Source: Acanthosoma haemorrhoidale (lineage: Eukaryota; Arthropoda; Insecta; Hemiptera; Acanthosomatidae). From it: a stretch of DNA of 64,000 nucleotides. A program made the position numbers and the translations under genes. The notes beneath the pieces were generated by a model, which saw nothing but the letters and a program-made list of their open reading frames with translations, ran no database searches and had not been told where the DNA came from. Position 1 is the first letter of the stretch; the number at the start of each line of letters is the position of its first letter. Location of the stretch: the NCBI GenBank assembly GCA_930367205.1, contig OV884012.1, positions 148,319,405-148,383,404 on the forward strand, in the 5' to 3' direction. Below, piece by piece: positions 22,129 through 34,854 of this stretch.

Positions 22129-24423
22129 ATATTACTTTGTTAAAAGGATGGTTGGGGGTCATTTGGTTTTATTAAATAGAAAACAGACACAGATAGAAAT
22201 CACGTACTGTTAATCTGTAAAATCTTGGGGTGAGGTGACTCAAAACTATTATTTTGTTACATGTAATCAATTAATTATTGATATTTCATCATATATAAGG
22301 ATATGAAAGTATTTTTAGCGTTGTATCAATCATTTATTCGAAATTTAACATCAAGAGAGACCTCTATAAAAAGCTCAGCTCTGTAGGTCAAAAAGGGGAC
22401 TCAAAAAGGGAGATTTTTTTTGACAGTGACTAAAAGAAGGATTTAACTTCACTATATTACGGGAGGCGTTGCTCAAGAGTCAATTTTCAGTTAGAAATAA
22501 AGCTACTTTTTACCAAAGCTAATTTTTCTTCACAATCACCTTTATTCAAACCTCATACCAATTTGAATAGCAGCTCTTAGGACATTATATTAACAATTAT
22601 ATTAAAACATTTTGTTTCTATGAGAATTAATTGGATTATACCTCTCTGACTTTAACCACCTCAAATATAGTGTGAAAAATCGTACCAGGTAAAATCCAGT
22701 TGACTAGATTTTCGAGTAATATCCCCAATAATCATCTGCTTCGCATGACGAGAATTACCCTTCATTTACAACAAGAGGCCATCACACTATCAGCAAGAGT
22801 GGAGGGTCCCTCTTATCCGTCCTACCGCCACTCACACATATTTAATGATTTATTTTCTTTTTCAGTCTATGCTATAACTCACAAAAACCAATGGGCTTGG
22901 CTACTTACTCCAAGCGGAAGAAGGCTGTGTATGGTTATCCTGAATACCAAGTATATATAAGAAACATATTCTTACGCCATCCAAACTCTACAATTTGGTT
23001 CACATCTAAACAACAAGGTTCCATCCCAGTCATCTGCGGTATAACATGTTTATTACCAGATCTGTAACCTTACCGTTTGTTTTTTATTTAAATGATTTTT
23101 TAGTTTTATCGGCTATGAGTTTTTTATATAATTTATGAACTAATCGTTTTTTTTTTTATATATTTAAACGACCTTATGTACGAGGTATAACGTAAAAATA
23201 CCATCTCAAGAGGCATTAGAATAATTAATGAATGATTGTAAAAAAAATTACGTGTTTTTAACCAAAAGTACTTCATTTCAATTTTTTCAACGATATTGGT
23301 CAATATTTTTTTCGGGCAGGCAACCTCCTCCAAAACCAACTAGCTAGTTTTTGTTTTTGTGATTTTGTTACTTTTGAGCTCTGCCAAACGTCACGCATAC
23401 AGATACCCGTATCCACCTAGGGGCATCATCATCTCCCGACAACATGATACTACTGGCAGTGACGTATTAAAAAAAGCCACTCAAAGGTATAACTCAAAGC
23501 GTAATAACAATAATGTGGTAGAAAGTGCTGTGCATAATGTTTCAACTAGGAATAATACACCAAAAACATTCTTTTTATTCTTAAAGACCACTAGAAATTA
23601 GTTTTTGGTTTTGTTGGATATTTTAGTTTTACGTATTAATTGAATTTTAATTTTAGAAACGTCATGGCGTCTGGAAACTATATGAAATGAGCCTTTTCGG
23701 CCCTGCCATATATTTGTTGATAAGTGATTAGATTTATTTAATAAAACATATCCACAGATCATATCCGAGTGCACTGGTCCTTCTATACTAACATATTTGC
23801 AATCGCAAGATATTCTAAAATAAGACGTAATATAAGGTTTGCTAACGTTAGCTATATTGTTTTTCACCACCTTGCCTGTTTATCAAGCATTAGATACATC
23901 CAATAAAATGCTGTTGTAGGTAAGCAGTGGTGAAGGTTTAAAGGCTAGTATTGACACGAAAGATATTTGAAATATACCAAAGCTGGAACAAAAGAGACCG
24001 TGAAAATGGCTGGAAAAGGGAGCAAATGGGTAAGGGGTGAATAGATACCCCGAGAATCCCTGAGGCCACCCCCTGCGGCTGGGGCTAACGATGAAAGCCT
24101 TGTTTCCAATCCCAACCCAGCACTTATTCAAACCCTAGCTCTCACAATCGTATCATAAAGGAATGACCGCATTTTCCGGCCGTTATTCAATTTTAGAACG
24201 ACGAGAAAGCTTTCAATCTTTAAATTTTCAAGGTGTCTGTAAATTAATTCTAATATTACCAACAATAATAAAGAATTAAAAACTTTTTAAGAGATAGGCT
24301 TCACGTTCATACGGGTATTGAGTGATTGCTTTTGTCTTGTATCAATTATCTGATCGATATGAAACTTATTAATTAACAGCGCACTTTATACCATTCGGTT
24401 AACATAAAAAAATAGAAATTGAT
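22129..24423. other. Non-coding spacer
   Basis: Mainly AT-rich. Two islands of more balanced composition (about 22740-22830 and 23980-24170) contain open frames without domain; not called. The second includes a GC-rich 24050-24090 bit. Confidence 0.4.
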
Positions 24424-25760
24424 AAATTTATTATGATAAAATTACAATCTGCCTCATTGGGAAATAAATAATTGTTCATACCATATTTACAAGTTTCATT
24501 CACTCGCTTATTCATACAGTATTTACAAACAGCCTAAAGACCTCCCAAATCCACATGGTTGTCACCTCCCTCACATGTGAAGGCTGACGAAGAACGCAAG
24601 AGCCACATACGCTCAGGGCATGATTGGAGAAACTGGCCATTTCCAGGACTCCCACTGCCCCGTATTTATATCAGGTCACGAGGCCACTGCCGTTTCAGTC
24701 TCCGAGAAGGGTTATAGGCATGAGTGGAGCAGTTCAATGCCTGGGCTAGGGGATTAGGGTGGTTAGATAGCTTACAATGGAATTTCATGGACTTGGAAGG
24801 GATGAGTTCAAGAATGTACGGTATATTCAGATCATTATGAAGGGTTTTGTTGCTGACGTAATAAGGAGAATTTACTATTGTTCTCAGGACTTTCAATTGA
24901 AAGGATTGGATACGCTTGTGTTTGAGTTTTTTGCTGTCCCCCATAGCTATATTACATATGTCCAGATTGGCTTAGGTAAAACTTTGTAAATTAGCAATTT
25001 ATTTTCTATCGAGAGATGGGATGTCCTTCAAAGTAGTCTGTACAGTTGTCCAAAGCGTCTGTTTAGTTCTTGTCTCTTTAGCCTCGTTTGTGGGTTTCAT
25101 GTCAGTCTTTTGTCGAGATGGAAGCCTAAGTACCGTACTAACTCGGATAAAGGGAAACGAATGGAATTAAAAGAAACTAGTGGACTAGACTTGCGGCAGA
25201 GGGTGAAGGGAGTGTGTGAACATTTTGCTTCATTAACTTTAATCCGCCATTGGTTGCACCAATACTCATCACTCTCATCAAGGTGTTTTTGATGGTTATG
25301 GAATGCTATATCGGGGTCTGAGTGGGATGCTGGGAATGGAGAGAATGCAGTGTCATCTGCAAATGTGGCCAAGAAGGTATTTGGGGTAGAGGGGGTATCA
25401 GCGGTGTATAGGTTATAGAGGATGGGAGCTAGGACACTGCCCGGTGGAACTCCTCCTTTTATGGGATAGTAATTATGATAGAATATTCTAAGCCACAGCA
25501 GACTCGGAAAAAGCGGTTTGAAAGGTATGACTCTAGGATAAGGAAAAGGGTCTGTGGTAAATATCTTTTGAGCTTGCAGACCAAACCTGCATGCCAGACC
25601 CTGTCAAAAGCTTGAGCTATGTCTATGAAGGCAACATAAAATAATAGCGATAAAAGAAGTACTGGTTGAGTTGAAGTTGTGATGAGAATGACAACCATTT
25701 GAATGTTACATGACCTATCAAGACTTCTGAAAGCTGTCATACTTAATGCGGACATAGCAA
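24424..25760 (-). mobile_element. Jockey-like LINE (family A), longest copy, with RT palm
   Basis: Minus-strand, 5'-truncated ORF2 plus 3' region, about 1.3 kb. In order: DIAQAFDRVWHAGL (RT motif A, 25.56-25.62 kb), a frame change, GGVPPGSVLAPILYNLYTAD (motif B), ATFADDTAF (catalytic YADD-type box, F replacing Y), VRYLGFHLDKRLT, then the shared C-terminus RIQSFQLKVLRTIVNSPYYV, ELIPSKSMKFHCKLSNHPNP, and the 3' region ending at about 24424. Frameshifts near 25090 and 25460 and loss of the endonuclease domain make it inactive. Best template in the window for recognising the family. Confidence 0.9.
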
Positions 25761-27945
25761 TACTGTTGTAACCTTGTGGTAGTTTTGACCTTTTGACATG
25801 TGTTCGTTACTAGATAGTGCATAATTAATGAGTTACACTGAATGAAGGATGTGTAACTGTGAAACCCATCACTTAACATTATAGACTAGATAAACGAGTG
25901 TCGATTAAGTCGTAAATGATTGATTGATTTTTTATCACTGAACATTAGTGCTAATGAACTGGTGCCTAACTTTCCTAAATTAAAGTATTTACTCTTATTA
26001 TTACTTATCTTTTGGTGTTTAACGACATCTTGTATTTTAATTTAGGACAGGGAAAGATCATTTTGTACCAATATACTACCTTCTTCTGGTAACTATAACA
26101 TACATTAATGACATTAAGTTTTAATCTTTTACTAACCAGCTCCTAAAAAAGTTAGCCTGGAGATACACAGCCTGTGTGTTAATGTACAGTCTAAAGAATA
26201 CATAAGTTCTCAAAATGTGCTTAGCAGTGAAAGGTTAACTTTACCCACAGCCATCTTGTTAGTACATCTTAACGAAAATATTCATTTCTCGAGGTGGCAC
26301 TGAATAGGTATACCTTCAAAATTTCTGATCGTTTTTTGTGGCAGAGCGGCAGTTGAACAAACCCGCCAGAAGACGAAATGGTATAATCTCATTAACGGCC
26401 CTGAAGTAGAGCCTCTCCCTCCAAGCTTGCTGAAAATAATTTGATTTACAATTTAAGAGATTCGAAAGGAATGCAGTATTACTGGCGCCCTCAAGAATGA
26501 ATTATGTTTCACATTATGTTTATGTTGTAATCATTATCTTACCGAATAGACCGAAATAAACTATAGTTAGCCATACTAATATTCACAGACACACTCATCC
26601 ATCCTAAAATTTTCAAGTAACCCACAATTTTAGTTTTTTTAAGTTTAATATTTACATAATTTACAATTTTCACAGAAGCACAATAAAATAATACACGCTT
26701 TGGTCACTGAGACAGTATACACGTGTACAGTTCATTATTTTTTTACTGATAATCTAATAAATAATGGATTTAGATGTAGGAAAACCTACATAAAAAAAGA
26801 GACAAAAATAAATTAATTAATAATACTAAATAAAATGTAAATTAAGTAACTAAACAAAATAATTTAAGTGAATACAGTTAAACTTGGGTAACATTACTTC
26901 AACAATATATGTTTGCTGCGTTTGAAGATGTATTTTTTGAAGATATGTTTATTATATTTCTCTTATAGCAGGGTTTTGGCTATGGAAGCTAGAAAAAAGT
27001 AATTCTCTGCCTGCGTGTGTACATGCTGATGAATTGTGGGTAATTTAGATCTGCTAGCACAGTGGTTAATAATGCTCATACTCATGTTTGATCCACTTTC
27101 AATTCGTTGTAATTTAAAGTACAAGTGTAAGTTCAAACAAGTGCGGCATATTTTATTGTAGAGTTTTTGCTTTATGCAGTTTTCATTTGTGTCAGTTTAG
27201 AGCTGGTATCGGTTTTGATTTTTTGTGAAAATAGGGTCGCATTTTACTAATGAGATTTTCAGTTATGTAGCATTTGATAAAACCTAAACTGAAGACTTAA
27301 ATATGTCTGGCCTCAATGACTCATGTTGACATTGTCAAAAACATGGTGGTTGAATATCTTCAGGTGAATACACACCTATATACGAATGTATTTTGATGTA
27401 CAATTTAAAGGTATGTTTTTTATTATAGCAGTTGGATCATTCTTGTCCATCAACCCCTACTAGAGGAGGTATTCTTTTGAAATGTATTCATAAATTATTA
27501 TAATATAATAAATGCCAAGGTGCAATGCGGTGGTTCAAAGCTTAGTTGCTTCAATCTCAACGTATGGTATAATTGTATTTATCATTGTTAATTCTTTAAT
27601 AAATATTCTTAAATTCATTCATCAAAAGTCCCAAAAGTTTTATGACTAAACGAAACAAGCTATGTTCTCAACGAACCATATCCATGCAATTCATGTTATT
27701 CACACATACCACTAGGCACTAAATTGCATTAGATTAAATTCGACAAGTATATTAAATGGTAAGTGGTTTGTGTAAGTAGATCTGGCTTTGATACAGAAAC
27801 TAGTAAACAGCGCAAGACGTAAGTAATCCACAAGTTTAGCAAAGTTATAAACACCCTCAATCAACTTAGGCTAATTTATCCATTTCTCGAAAATGTATGT
27901 AATTGTACTGTTGAGTTTCATCCCCAACATTGACTAGTATACAGA
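25761..27945. other. Non-coding spacer
   Basis: AT-rich with no exon recognised. At 27050-27105, TAGCACAGTGGTTAA (A-box-like) and GTTTGATCC (degraded B box) suggest a worn tRNA-derived SINE head. Confidence 0.4.
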
Positions 27946-28143
27946 TTAGAATGTTTCTCCCCAGAAACAATTTACATGTGAAAAGTGGATAAGAATGAAT
28001 TACGTAAAGACGGGTGGATTGCTCAAAGCAGTGGAGTAAAGGCCTAAGACCCTCTGAATCAAAGTTAATTGAAATTTGAGCAGCCCTCTGGAGTGGCTAT
28101 TAGCCTTGTCATTAGTTAAATCAAAAATTATTTTCGAACCGAC
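27946..28143 (+). repeat. Dispersed direct repeat J, copy 1
   Basis: About 200 bases matching 30348-30550 in the same orientation. Shared blocks include TCAAAGTTAATTGA, ATTTGAGCAGCCCTCT, AAAGCAGTGG and CTAAGACCCTC. Neither copy codes or has tRNA boxes. Old interspersed repeat or local duplication. Confidence 0.8.
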
Positions 28144-28535
28144 TGATACTGTATAGATTGATACTTCGATCAATATAATTACGAAATCGCTTCATGGGCC
28201 CTTAGGAATGTACTAATGACTTTACCCAAGTTTTATATTTATAATTCAAGTTTATAATTTAAAAGTTTTAAATATTTAACTGTTAAATAATTATTTCAAA
28301 AAAAACTTTTTTGAAAAAATAATTTGACAAATTCATGGAGTCGACACAGTACAATTATTATTTCTATGAACAATACCGTATCAACAATTATCAGCCAACG
28401 AAAAACATGCTTTCTCTTAACTGAGTCATTCATTACACCTAATCTCCGATGGCTCTCATCTGTTGTCAACACTGCCTCAACGGTATTTGTTCAAATATTT
28501 ATTTAGATTAACAATTATTACTTGTGGTAATGTAC
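28144..28535. other. Non-coding spacer
   Basis: AT-rich; a short plus-strand open frame at 28324 has no domain. Confidence 0.45.
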
Positions 28536-28600
28536 CCAGACGCGAGTTGGAGTGTGCCAACTTGGATATCAGAGGTAATGGGTTCGAAAATGTTTGTTTA
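28536..28600 (+). repeat. tRNA-like SINE head (weak candidate)
   Basis: GACGCGAGTTGGAGTGTGCC resembles the D-arm/A-box part and GGTAATGGGTTCGAAAATG holds a B-box-like GGTTCGAAA. The spacing is near 45 bases. Degenerate. Confidence 0.3.
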
Positions 28601-28667
28601 TACTTATGTGGGTGCTTATAATAATAATTATTAAATGGTTTAAGCCGGATTGTGGAAGATTAAGGTA

Positions 28668-29325
28668 AAATATTGCAGCTTTTTTGTCTTCCCGAAACTG
28701 CTATATACATTCAAAAAGCGCTTTGACAGCTCTAAGCTGTCATCTTCTGTTATCTAAAATAAAATGTCAAATGATCAAAATTCTATCTGCGCATATGGAT
28801 ACAAACTAAATTATATTGTAAACAACATTCCCCACAGCCATTAAGTATTGTGTTGAGTAATATATTCTGGTGTTTTTAGTAACATTTTAAAAAAAACTTT
28901 GACAACTTCTTGACAGTATAATAATAATTTGTTAATATTAAATGGTTCTTTGATAGCTTTTAACTTAATTTTTAAATTTTAATTGTTTATGACGTACTTG
29001 TATGTTGTATATGTGTGTATTTATTACGTAATTTGATTTTTTTTTTAATTTTTTTAAGAATTTTTAATTTAAGTAGGGTAGTAAGGCATTTTCAACCTAA
29101 GTACAGTTTGGAACTGTTAATTTGAATATATTTCACTTATTTACTGTGGCCATTGATGGGTATAATAATATAATTTACTTTGTATCGATATGCCAAGGTA
29201 AGATTTTTATCATTTGACTTTTTTAGACGACTGAAATTGACAGCTTTTTCGAGCTGTAGAAAGCGCTTTTTGAAAAAAATAAATAACAGTTATGGAAAGA
29301 CAAAAACAAATAAAAACCTACACAG
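28668..29325. mobile_element. Inverted-repeat (MITE-like) element, ~650 bp
   Basis: The left arm (about 28668-28785) and right arm (about 29195-29325) are inverted copies. Shared pieces are TTTTTTGTCTT, AACTG(C/T)TAT, CAAAAAGCGCTTT, ACAGCTC...AGCTGTCA and GTCAAATGAT(C)AAAA. The centre is very AT-rich and non-coding. Each arm also contains a small internal palindrome around ACAGCT/AGCTGT. No transposase; a non-autonomous DNA element is the simplest reading. Confidence 0.65.
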
Positions 29326-30347
29326 CAAGTGCCAATAGTTTGTCTCCATGAAACTTTCTCTCTATGACTGCACTCAGAATATCTATACCCAATACCATCT
29401 TTTAGTCAAGAAGCTACTCATTATTGTAAAGCTAAACAGACTGTCTTCCAGTCCATTCTTTATCGTGGAAATTCCTTAACAGAGCAGAATGAACCAGTGT
29501 CTTCATTGTTGATAGTTGAGTGTGCCAACCACTTACGTTTAATTTTGTGCTCAATCAGCAAAATGTAAGTCATTTTTCCTAATAAAGAGATTTTTTCACA
29601 TTTCATATTATTTCAGAACCTATAAGTATTACAGTGCTACGAAAAATTGCCACTGATAGCTACTTATAGTATCTTGTAGTCTCTTTCTATAGTACTTATA
29701 TACACTGGAATGTAAACAAATCTCATTATTAGGAAAAGTTACATAACATTTTGCCATCTGGCCGAAGAATTAATCCTTTAATAGTGAACTAGTTAGCAGA
29801 GGCTACCATTTTTATGCATTCTAGGAACTTTAAAATATCAAAAATTAATATTCCTTATTGTGTAAATTCATGACAGCACACCGCCCTATGTAACCAAATT
29901 CTCTAGTAAACTAATAAATAGTTGGCATGCATAAAATTTAAAATCTCAAGACTAAAGATACAAATTGCAAAGTAACGATTCGGCAAGTTCTGATATTGAT
30001 GTATAAAATGAATTCTCCACCCACTAAGTAAACTAACCTTTATTCTTAAGCGCTTATAACTTGTGAGTGACTCGCAACTAGGATTCCATCAATTGATTCC
30101 CCTTCTTGGGGTATGAAAATTATATTTATATAATGAATACGTTCAGGACCAACATACCACCAACAGACTGCACTGTTCTGACACTCCGACCACTCAGTAG
30201 TGGTCGGACCTACCGGAACCTACACGGAGTAGTTCAGGTTCGATAATAAAATACAATAACCTGTACGATGAGCTGTGTAAAATCGTTGATATAATTTAAA
30301 TAACCTAAAATGGTCGTATCCAAAAAACAACATACTCCGCACCAGTT
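29326..30347. other. Non-coding spacer with one perfect hairpin
   Basis: AT-rich. At 30185-30208 a 10-bp perfect stem (TCCGACCACT / AGTGGTCGGA) with a 4-base loop stands out. No gene seen. Confidence 0.5.
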
Positions 30348-30550
30348 AGGAATGTTTCTTCTCTAGAAGCAGTTTCCATGTTAAAAGTGAATAAGAAAGA
30401 ATTATGTAGTGACGGTGGGGGAGGAACCCAAAGCAGTGGTGTTGAGGCCCTAAGACCCTCAAAATCAAAGTTAATTGACATTTGAGCAGCCCTCTCAAGC
30501 AGTTTTTAGTCTCATCATTCATTAAATCAGAAATTATTTTTTAACCGATC
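30348..30550 (+). repeat. Dispersed direct repeat J, copy 2
   Basis: Partner of 27946-28143, same orientation, 2.4 kb away. Small indels (a G-rich insertion near 30410-30425) and about 20-25% mismatch by eye indicate age. Confidence 0.8.
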
Positions 30551-32287
30551 CCTTCAACAGGTTTAGCACTGAGATTTTTTTCTTAAGGACATCGTCCAGC
30601 TTTAAATTGATTTTTGTTTTCTAAATGGTCCCGGAGAAAACAGGCGGGGAAAGGGGTAATTGAAAATGCAGATAATTAGATAAAGTGGCTCTTTTTAAAC
30701 TTTTTTATTTTTTATCAAGGCTATACGGCGGTAGTTGAGAGATCTTTTTCATTGTTTTAACCAGCGAAAAAGAGAAGCATTTATCTTATGAAAAAACTCA
30801 TCCGAGCGAGGCGATTTCATCTACCCTGTCAAGAATAATCGCATCTATTAAAAACTCTTTAAAACATTCTATGAAAAAAGTTATAACAAGCGTTATAAAA
30901 CCTGAAAGTGTGGTGCTGACGAAAAAGGAACGAATGGAAAAAACAAAACACAATTCTTTGCATCCAAAAAAATAATTTCTGCCACTTTTTTTTGTTAAAT
31001 TATAAATGATTGTAAAATGTCTAAACTGGAATGAGTTAATGCATAATTTCATTTCCAAACAAAGATTTATTATAATCATATGCATGACTTTGATATTATA
31101 CTGTCATATCCGGAAAGTTTGTTTTTATTTGTGGAACCCAAACAAATACAAAAGTAAAAGCTCCTTTATTATTTAGGATGCTGTGGAATTTATTTTTGTG
31201 GTAGTTGGTTGTTCTTCAATAATAAATAAAATTGTCAATAATTACTAATGTGAGAGGGTATAACTGAATATTCAGTAGACTATGTTTCACACTTTTAAAT
31301 GAATAAACATCATCGAACTGTCATGTCATGGAATAATAATTGTTGATATAATTATTTAACCTGATATAATATTGGTTCAAATCATATCCTGCTAATCAAA
31401 TTAAATGTACTACCGAAATTAGGTTTTTTAAATATAGTATAATTTACATTTTTTTTTTCCTAATAACACAATCATTTTTTTCAAAAGCTTGTTATAAATA
31501 AATACTAACTATAAAATGAAACATAAATTGCATCGCAACCACAGATAGCTGAACTCAGATGTCAGGAGTACCTGAGATGTAGGCAGTTCTACATGCTTCT
31601 AAACATTTCTAAGGAGCAACAGAGGGTAAAACTTTTATGAGGGATAGGAAATGAACATCAGACAAAAACATCTTAAAAAATGTAGAGATAAAATAAAATG
31701 CCTTCAATTTCCAAATTTAATCAATCGGCAAGAGGATTTTAAATTCATACCTTTGTTTGGTGCCCACACTGCTTTGACCGAGGTGAATCCAGTAGCAAGT
31801 CAAGCTATCTTTACAACTTTCTGAGATAATTGCCGTCATTATTTCATCGATTCTTGACCTTATGCATTGAATATTTAATGTATTAAAATTATTGTTGGAA
31901 AAATTATGGTTTAATCCATTTAGCATATTTTATATTTAAAAATATAATATTTTATGTTTTAAAAATTTTATGTGTAGTTTTATGCAGTCGACTCTAATCC
32001 AGTTATTGATTAGTTTTTATAAAAATCTATTGTGGTATAAATTTAAAATGTGTACATAAATTTAAATGTAATATTTTAGTTTAGTGTAATCCCCACATAT
32101 ATATATCATTTTGAGAAAATGTTTGTCCTTCCTTTTTGTAGGGCTCGAGAATGGCAGTATAGGCTCCTGAAAGAGTTTGATATAAATAAATAACTTGTGG
32201 GTAGATAATGATAGGACGTTATTTAAGTATTTAAACTTTCAGACATATTCAATAAGGTCAGACTTTTTTAGAATCTATTGTTTTATT
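30551..32287. other. Non-coding spacer
   Basis: AT-rich. A minus-strand open frame at 30798-31085 and a shorter one at 31717-31926 lack domain, composition or splice support. Confidence 0.45.
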
Positions 32288-32745
32288 ATACGGAATAGAG
32301 CTATGGGGGACAGCAAAAAAGTCGAACATCAAGCGTATCCAATCCTTTCAATCAAAAGTCCTGAGAACAATAGTAAATGCCCCTTACTATGTCAGCAACA
32401 AAACCCTTCATAACGACCTTAATATGCCCTACATTCTAGAACTCATCCCTTCCAAGTTTACGAAATTCCACAGTAGCCTTTCCAACCACCCTAATCCTGT
32501 AGCACAGTCACTGCACTGCGTCACTCATCCCTATAATCCTCCTCGGAGACTGAAACGGCAGTGGCCTCGTGACCTGCTATAATCAAGTGACAGTGGGAGT
32601 CCTGGCAATGGCCAGTTTCTCCAATCATGTACTGAATGAATGAGCGAGTGAATGATGAAATGTAAATATGGTATGAATGATCGTATATCTTAATTACTTA
32701 TTGCCTAGCAAGGCAGATTGTAATTTTAGCACAATAAAGGAATTA
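32288..32745 (+). mobile_element. Jockey-like LINE (family A), copy 7, internally deleted
   Basis: Plus-strand ORF2 C-terminus (IELWGTAKKSN, TLHNDLNMPYILELIPSKF, HPYNPPRRLKRQWPRDLL) and 3' region. A deletion of about 120 bases joins CCAATCATGT to TGAATGAATGAGCGAG, removing the middle of the 3' region. It ends TTTTAGCACAATAAAGG. Confidence 0.85.
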
Positions 32746-33307
32746 TATATATATTGTTTTATTTGTCAGATAACTTTAGGCAGATATCATATAAAATAAA
32801 CGTTTAATTGAATTTTTGTTCCTGTTGTGTCATTCCCCCCCCCCCAAAAAAAATGTATTTTACATGATATTATAAAAGGTAAAGCTCATTCCGCCTTCCG
32901 GCATCCACACATGTTCGTGATATAACCAATAAATTTTATTTATAAAGCTGATTGCCACATAAGATGGCTAAAATAATAAGGGAAAGGGAATTACCCGGTG
33001 ACCTGGAAGGGAGGCCAATACCCTATCAGCCCCTACACCCTCATCTAATATACTTTTCCACCACTCTATTAACCCCCAGCCCATAGTTATAACATGGCGG
33101 CCGAACAATCTCCAAGCTCTTTTTCTAACTTAATATAACTTTGAGAGAGTTCAGCACATTGATTAAAAACATTAAAACACTTTAATATACATCAATACTA
33201 TCAATGTACACGGTGCATCATATTTAACAAGCACAACAGGGTTACAAACCCAAGAAACTTTCCGTTACCAAATACGAACCTTTGCATTATTTTTTTTCTT
33301 GGTAGGT
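32746..33307. other. Spacer between two same-strand Jockey copies
   Basis: Contains a run of about 13 C near 32837-32849 next to A's, and a block at 33040-33130 with ATAACATGGCGGCCGAACAA, a YY1/Pho-type ATGGCGGC motif in more balanced sequence. The ATG opens only about 14 codons. Possibly a promoter relic; not called as a gene. Confidence 0.35.
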
Positions 33308-33772
33308 CTTAAAAGTCCTGAGAACAATAGTAAATGCCCCTTATTACGTCAGTAACAAAAACCTTTATAACGATCTTAATATACCTTACATTCTTGAACT
33401 CATCCATTCCAAGTTCATGAAAGTCTATAGTAACCAATCCAACCACCCTAATCCCGTAGCACAGTCCTGGCAATGGCCAGTTTCTGCAATCAGGACATGA
33501 GCCTATGTAGCTCTCGCGCTCTTGGTCAGCCTCCACTGGCTCGGTGACGCGACTGACGGAGGAGCGTGGGGGACTTCCCAAGACTCCGCTTCCTCTTTCA
33601 CATGTGATGGAGGTGACAACCATGTGGATTTGGGAGGCCTCTGGGCTATTTGTAAATACTGCATGAATGAGCGAGTGAATGAAAATTGTAAATATGGTAT
33701 GAATGGAAATATTTATCACAATTACTTATAGCCCAATGAAGCAGATTGTAATTTTATAATAATAAAGTTGTT
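33308..33772 (+). mobile_element. Jockey-like LINE (family A), 3' part, copy 8
   Basis: 5'-truncated at the codons for VLRTIVNAPYYVS, carrying the ORF2 tail with a deletion after NPVAQS (about 65 bases removed, joining AGCACAGTC to CTGGCAATGG) and a full 3' region ending at ATTTTATAATAATAAAGTTG. The open frames on both strands over this copy are by-products of the TE sequence. Confidence 0.85.
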
Positions 33773-34854
33773 TACCAATTAGTAGATCTTGTTGACTCAT
33801 ATAAAAAATTCAGGTCATGACCTGATAAACCCGACATGTGGGGTACATACAATGCAGGATTACTGTTTTTTAATTACAACTTCGCAAAAATATTCATTGT
33901 ATTTATCACCTTAACGCCGAGTTAGGCTGTCTCTTCCTCATTTTTTTTTTCAAACCTTCCATTCTCCTTTTCCGACTGTTATACTCCTACCCACAAACTG
34001 CAACATGACCTATCGTACGTACCTCCTTGCTCGCTCTGCTACCCTCTTAAACTTTCTACCTCCTAATATCCGCCTATATTCTATATACTAATCTATTCTC
34101 AACTTTTATTCAATTCTATCCCCTCAATAAGAAGTCCAGGTCTATAAATTTATAGCCTTCTTAATATGATTAGAAAAATGTTACGTTTTTATTACAATTA
34201 TTTGGTTAATAATTGAAAATTCATTATTTTTCATAAAGTTTATTTTATTTTTAGCATAGCTGAGCAATGATTAAACATTTTGTGGAAAAACTATCTTTCT
34301 TTATCGGCTGTCATGGGCTACGTATAACGATATTTTTTATAAGTGGGCATATTATGAGATCAAGATTTTGAGGTTGGTACTTTTCATATATATGTACATC
34401 TAACTTATTTACAATTCTATACTCAGTAAAAATACATATTATTATTCAGGGAGTAATTCACGCAACTCACGACGACAGCTTTGGGACATATATGCTATCT
34501 AATATACTTCATTCATTTGATCTAGCCAATTAATAGACATTAAATTTTGAAGAATTCATTTCATTTCGTAGTTCATTATTTATTTACATCAGTTCTTATT
34601 ATGTTATTTTTATTAGTTGTTTTCTCCCCCCCCCCCACCCAATTTTCATGTAATATTATCTATTTAATTTCTGAATACATTCCACCCTGGGTTAATGGAA
34701 GTGTAACGTATTTAACTTACCAAACCCTTTATATACACCTTTTAATTTTGTTTTGGCTCAATCTCAGCCGCATGTATACAATCATCTACGCATATATATA
34801 AATATATACATGATACATTCATATATATAATATATGTATACATATCCTCTAGAT
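33773..34854. other. Non-coding spacer
   Basis: AT-rich, with a C-run at about 34627-34637 and a (TA)-rich simple sequence at about 34785-34850. No gene seen. Confidence 0.5.

Noticed and set aside
33309..33719. 136-codon minus-strand open frame
   Set aside because: Antisense of family A copy 8; the plus strand carries the recognisable LINE sequence.
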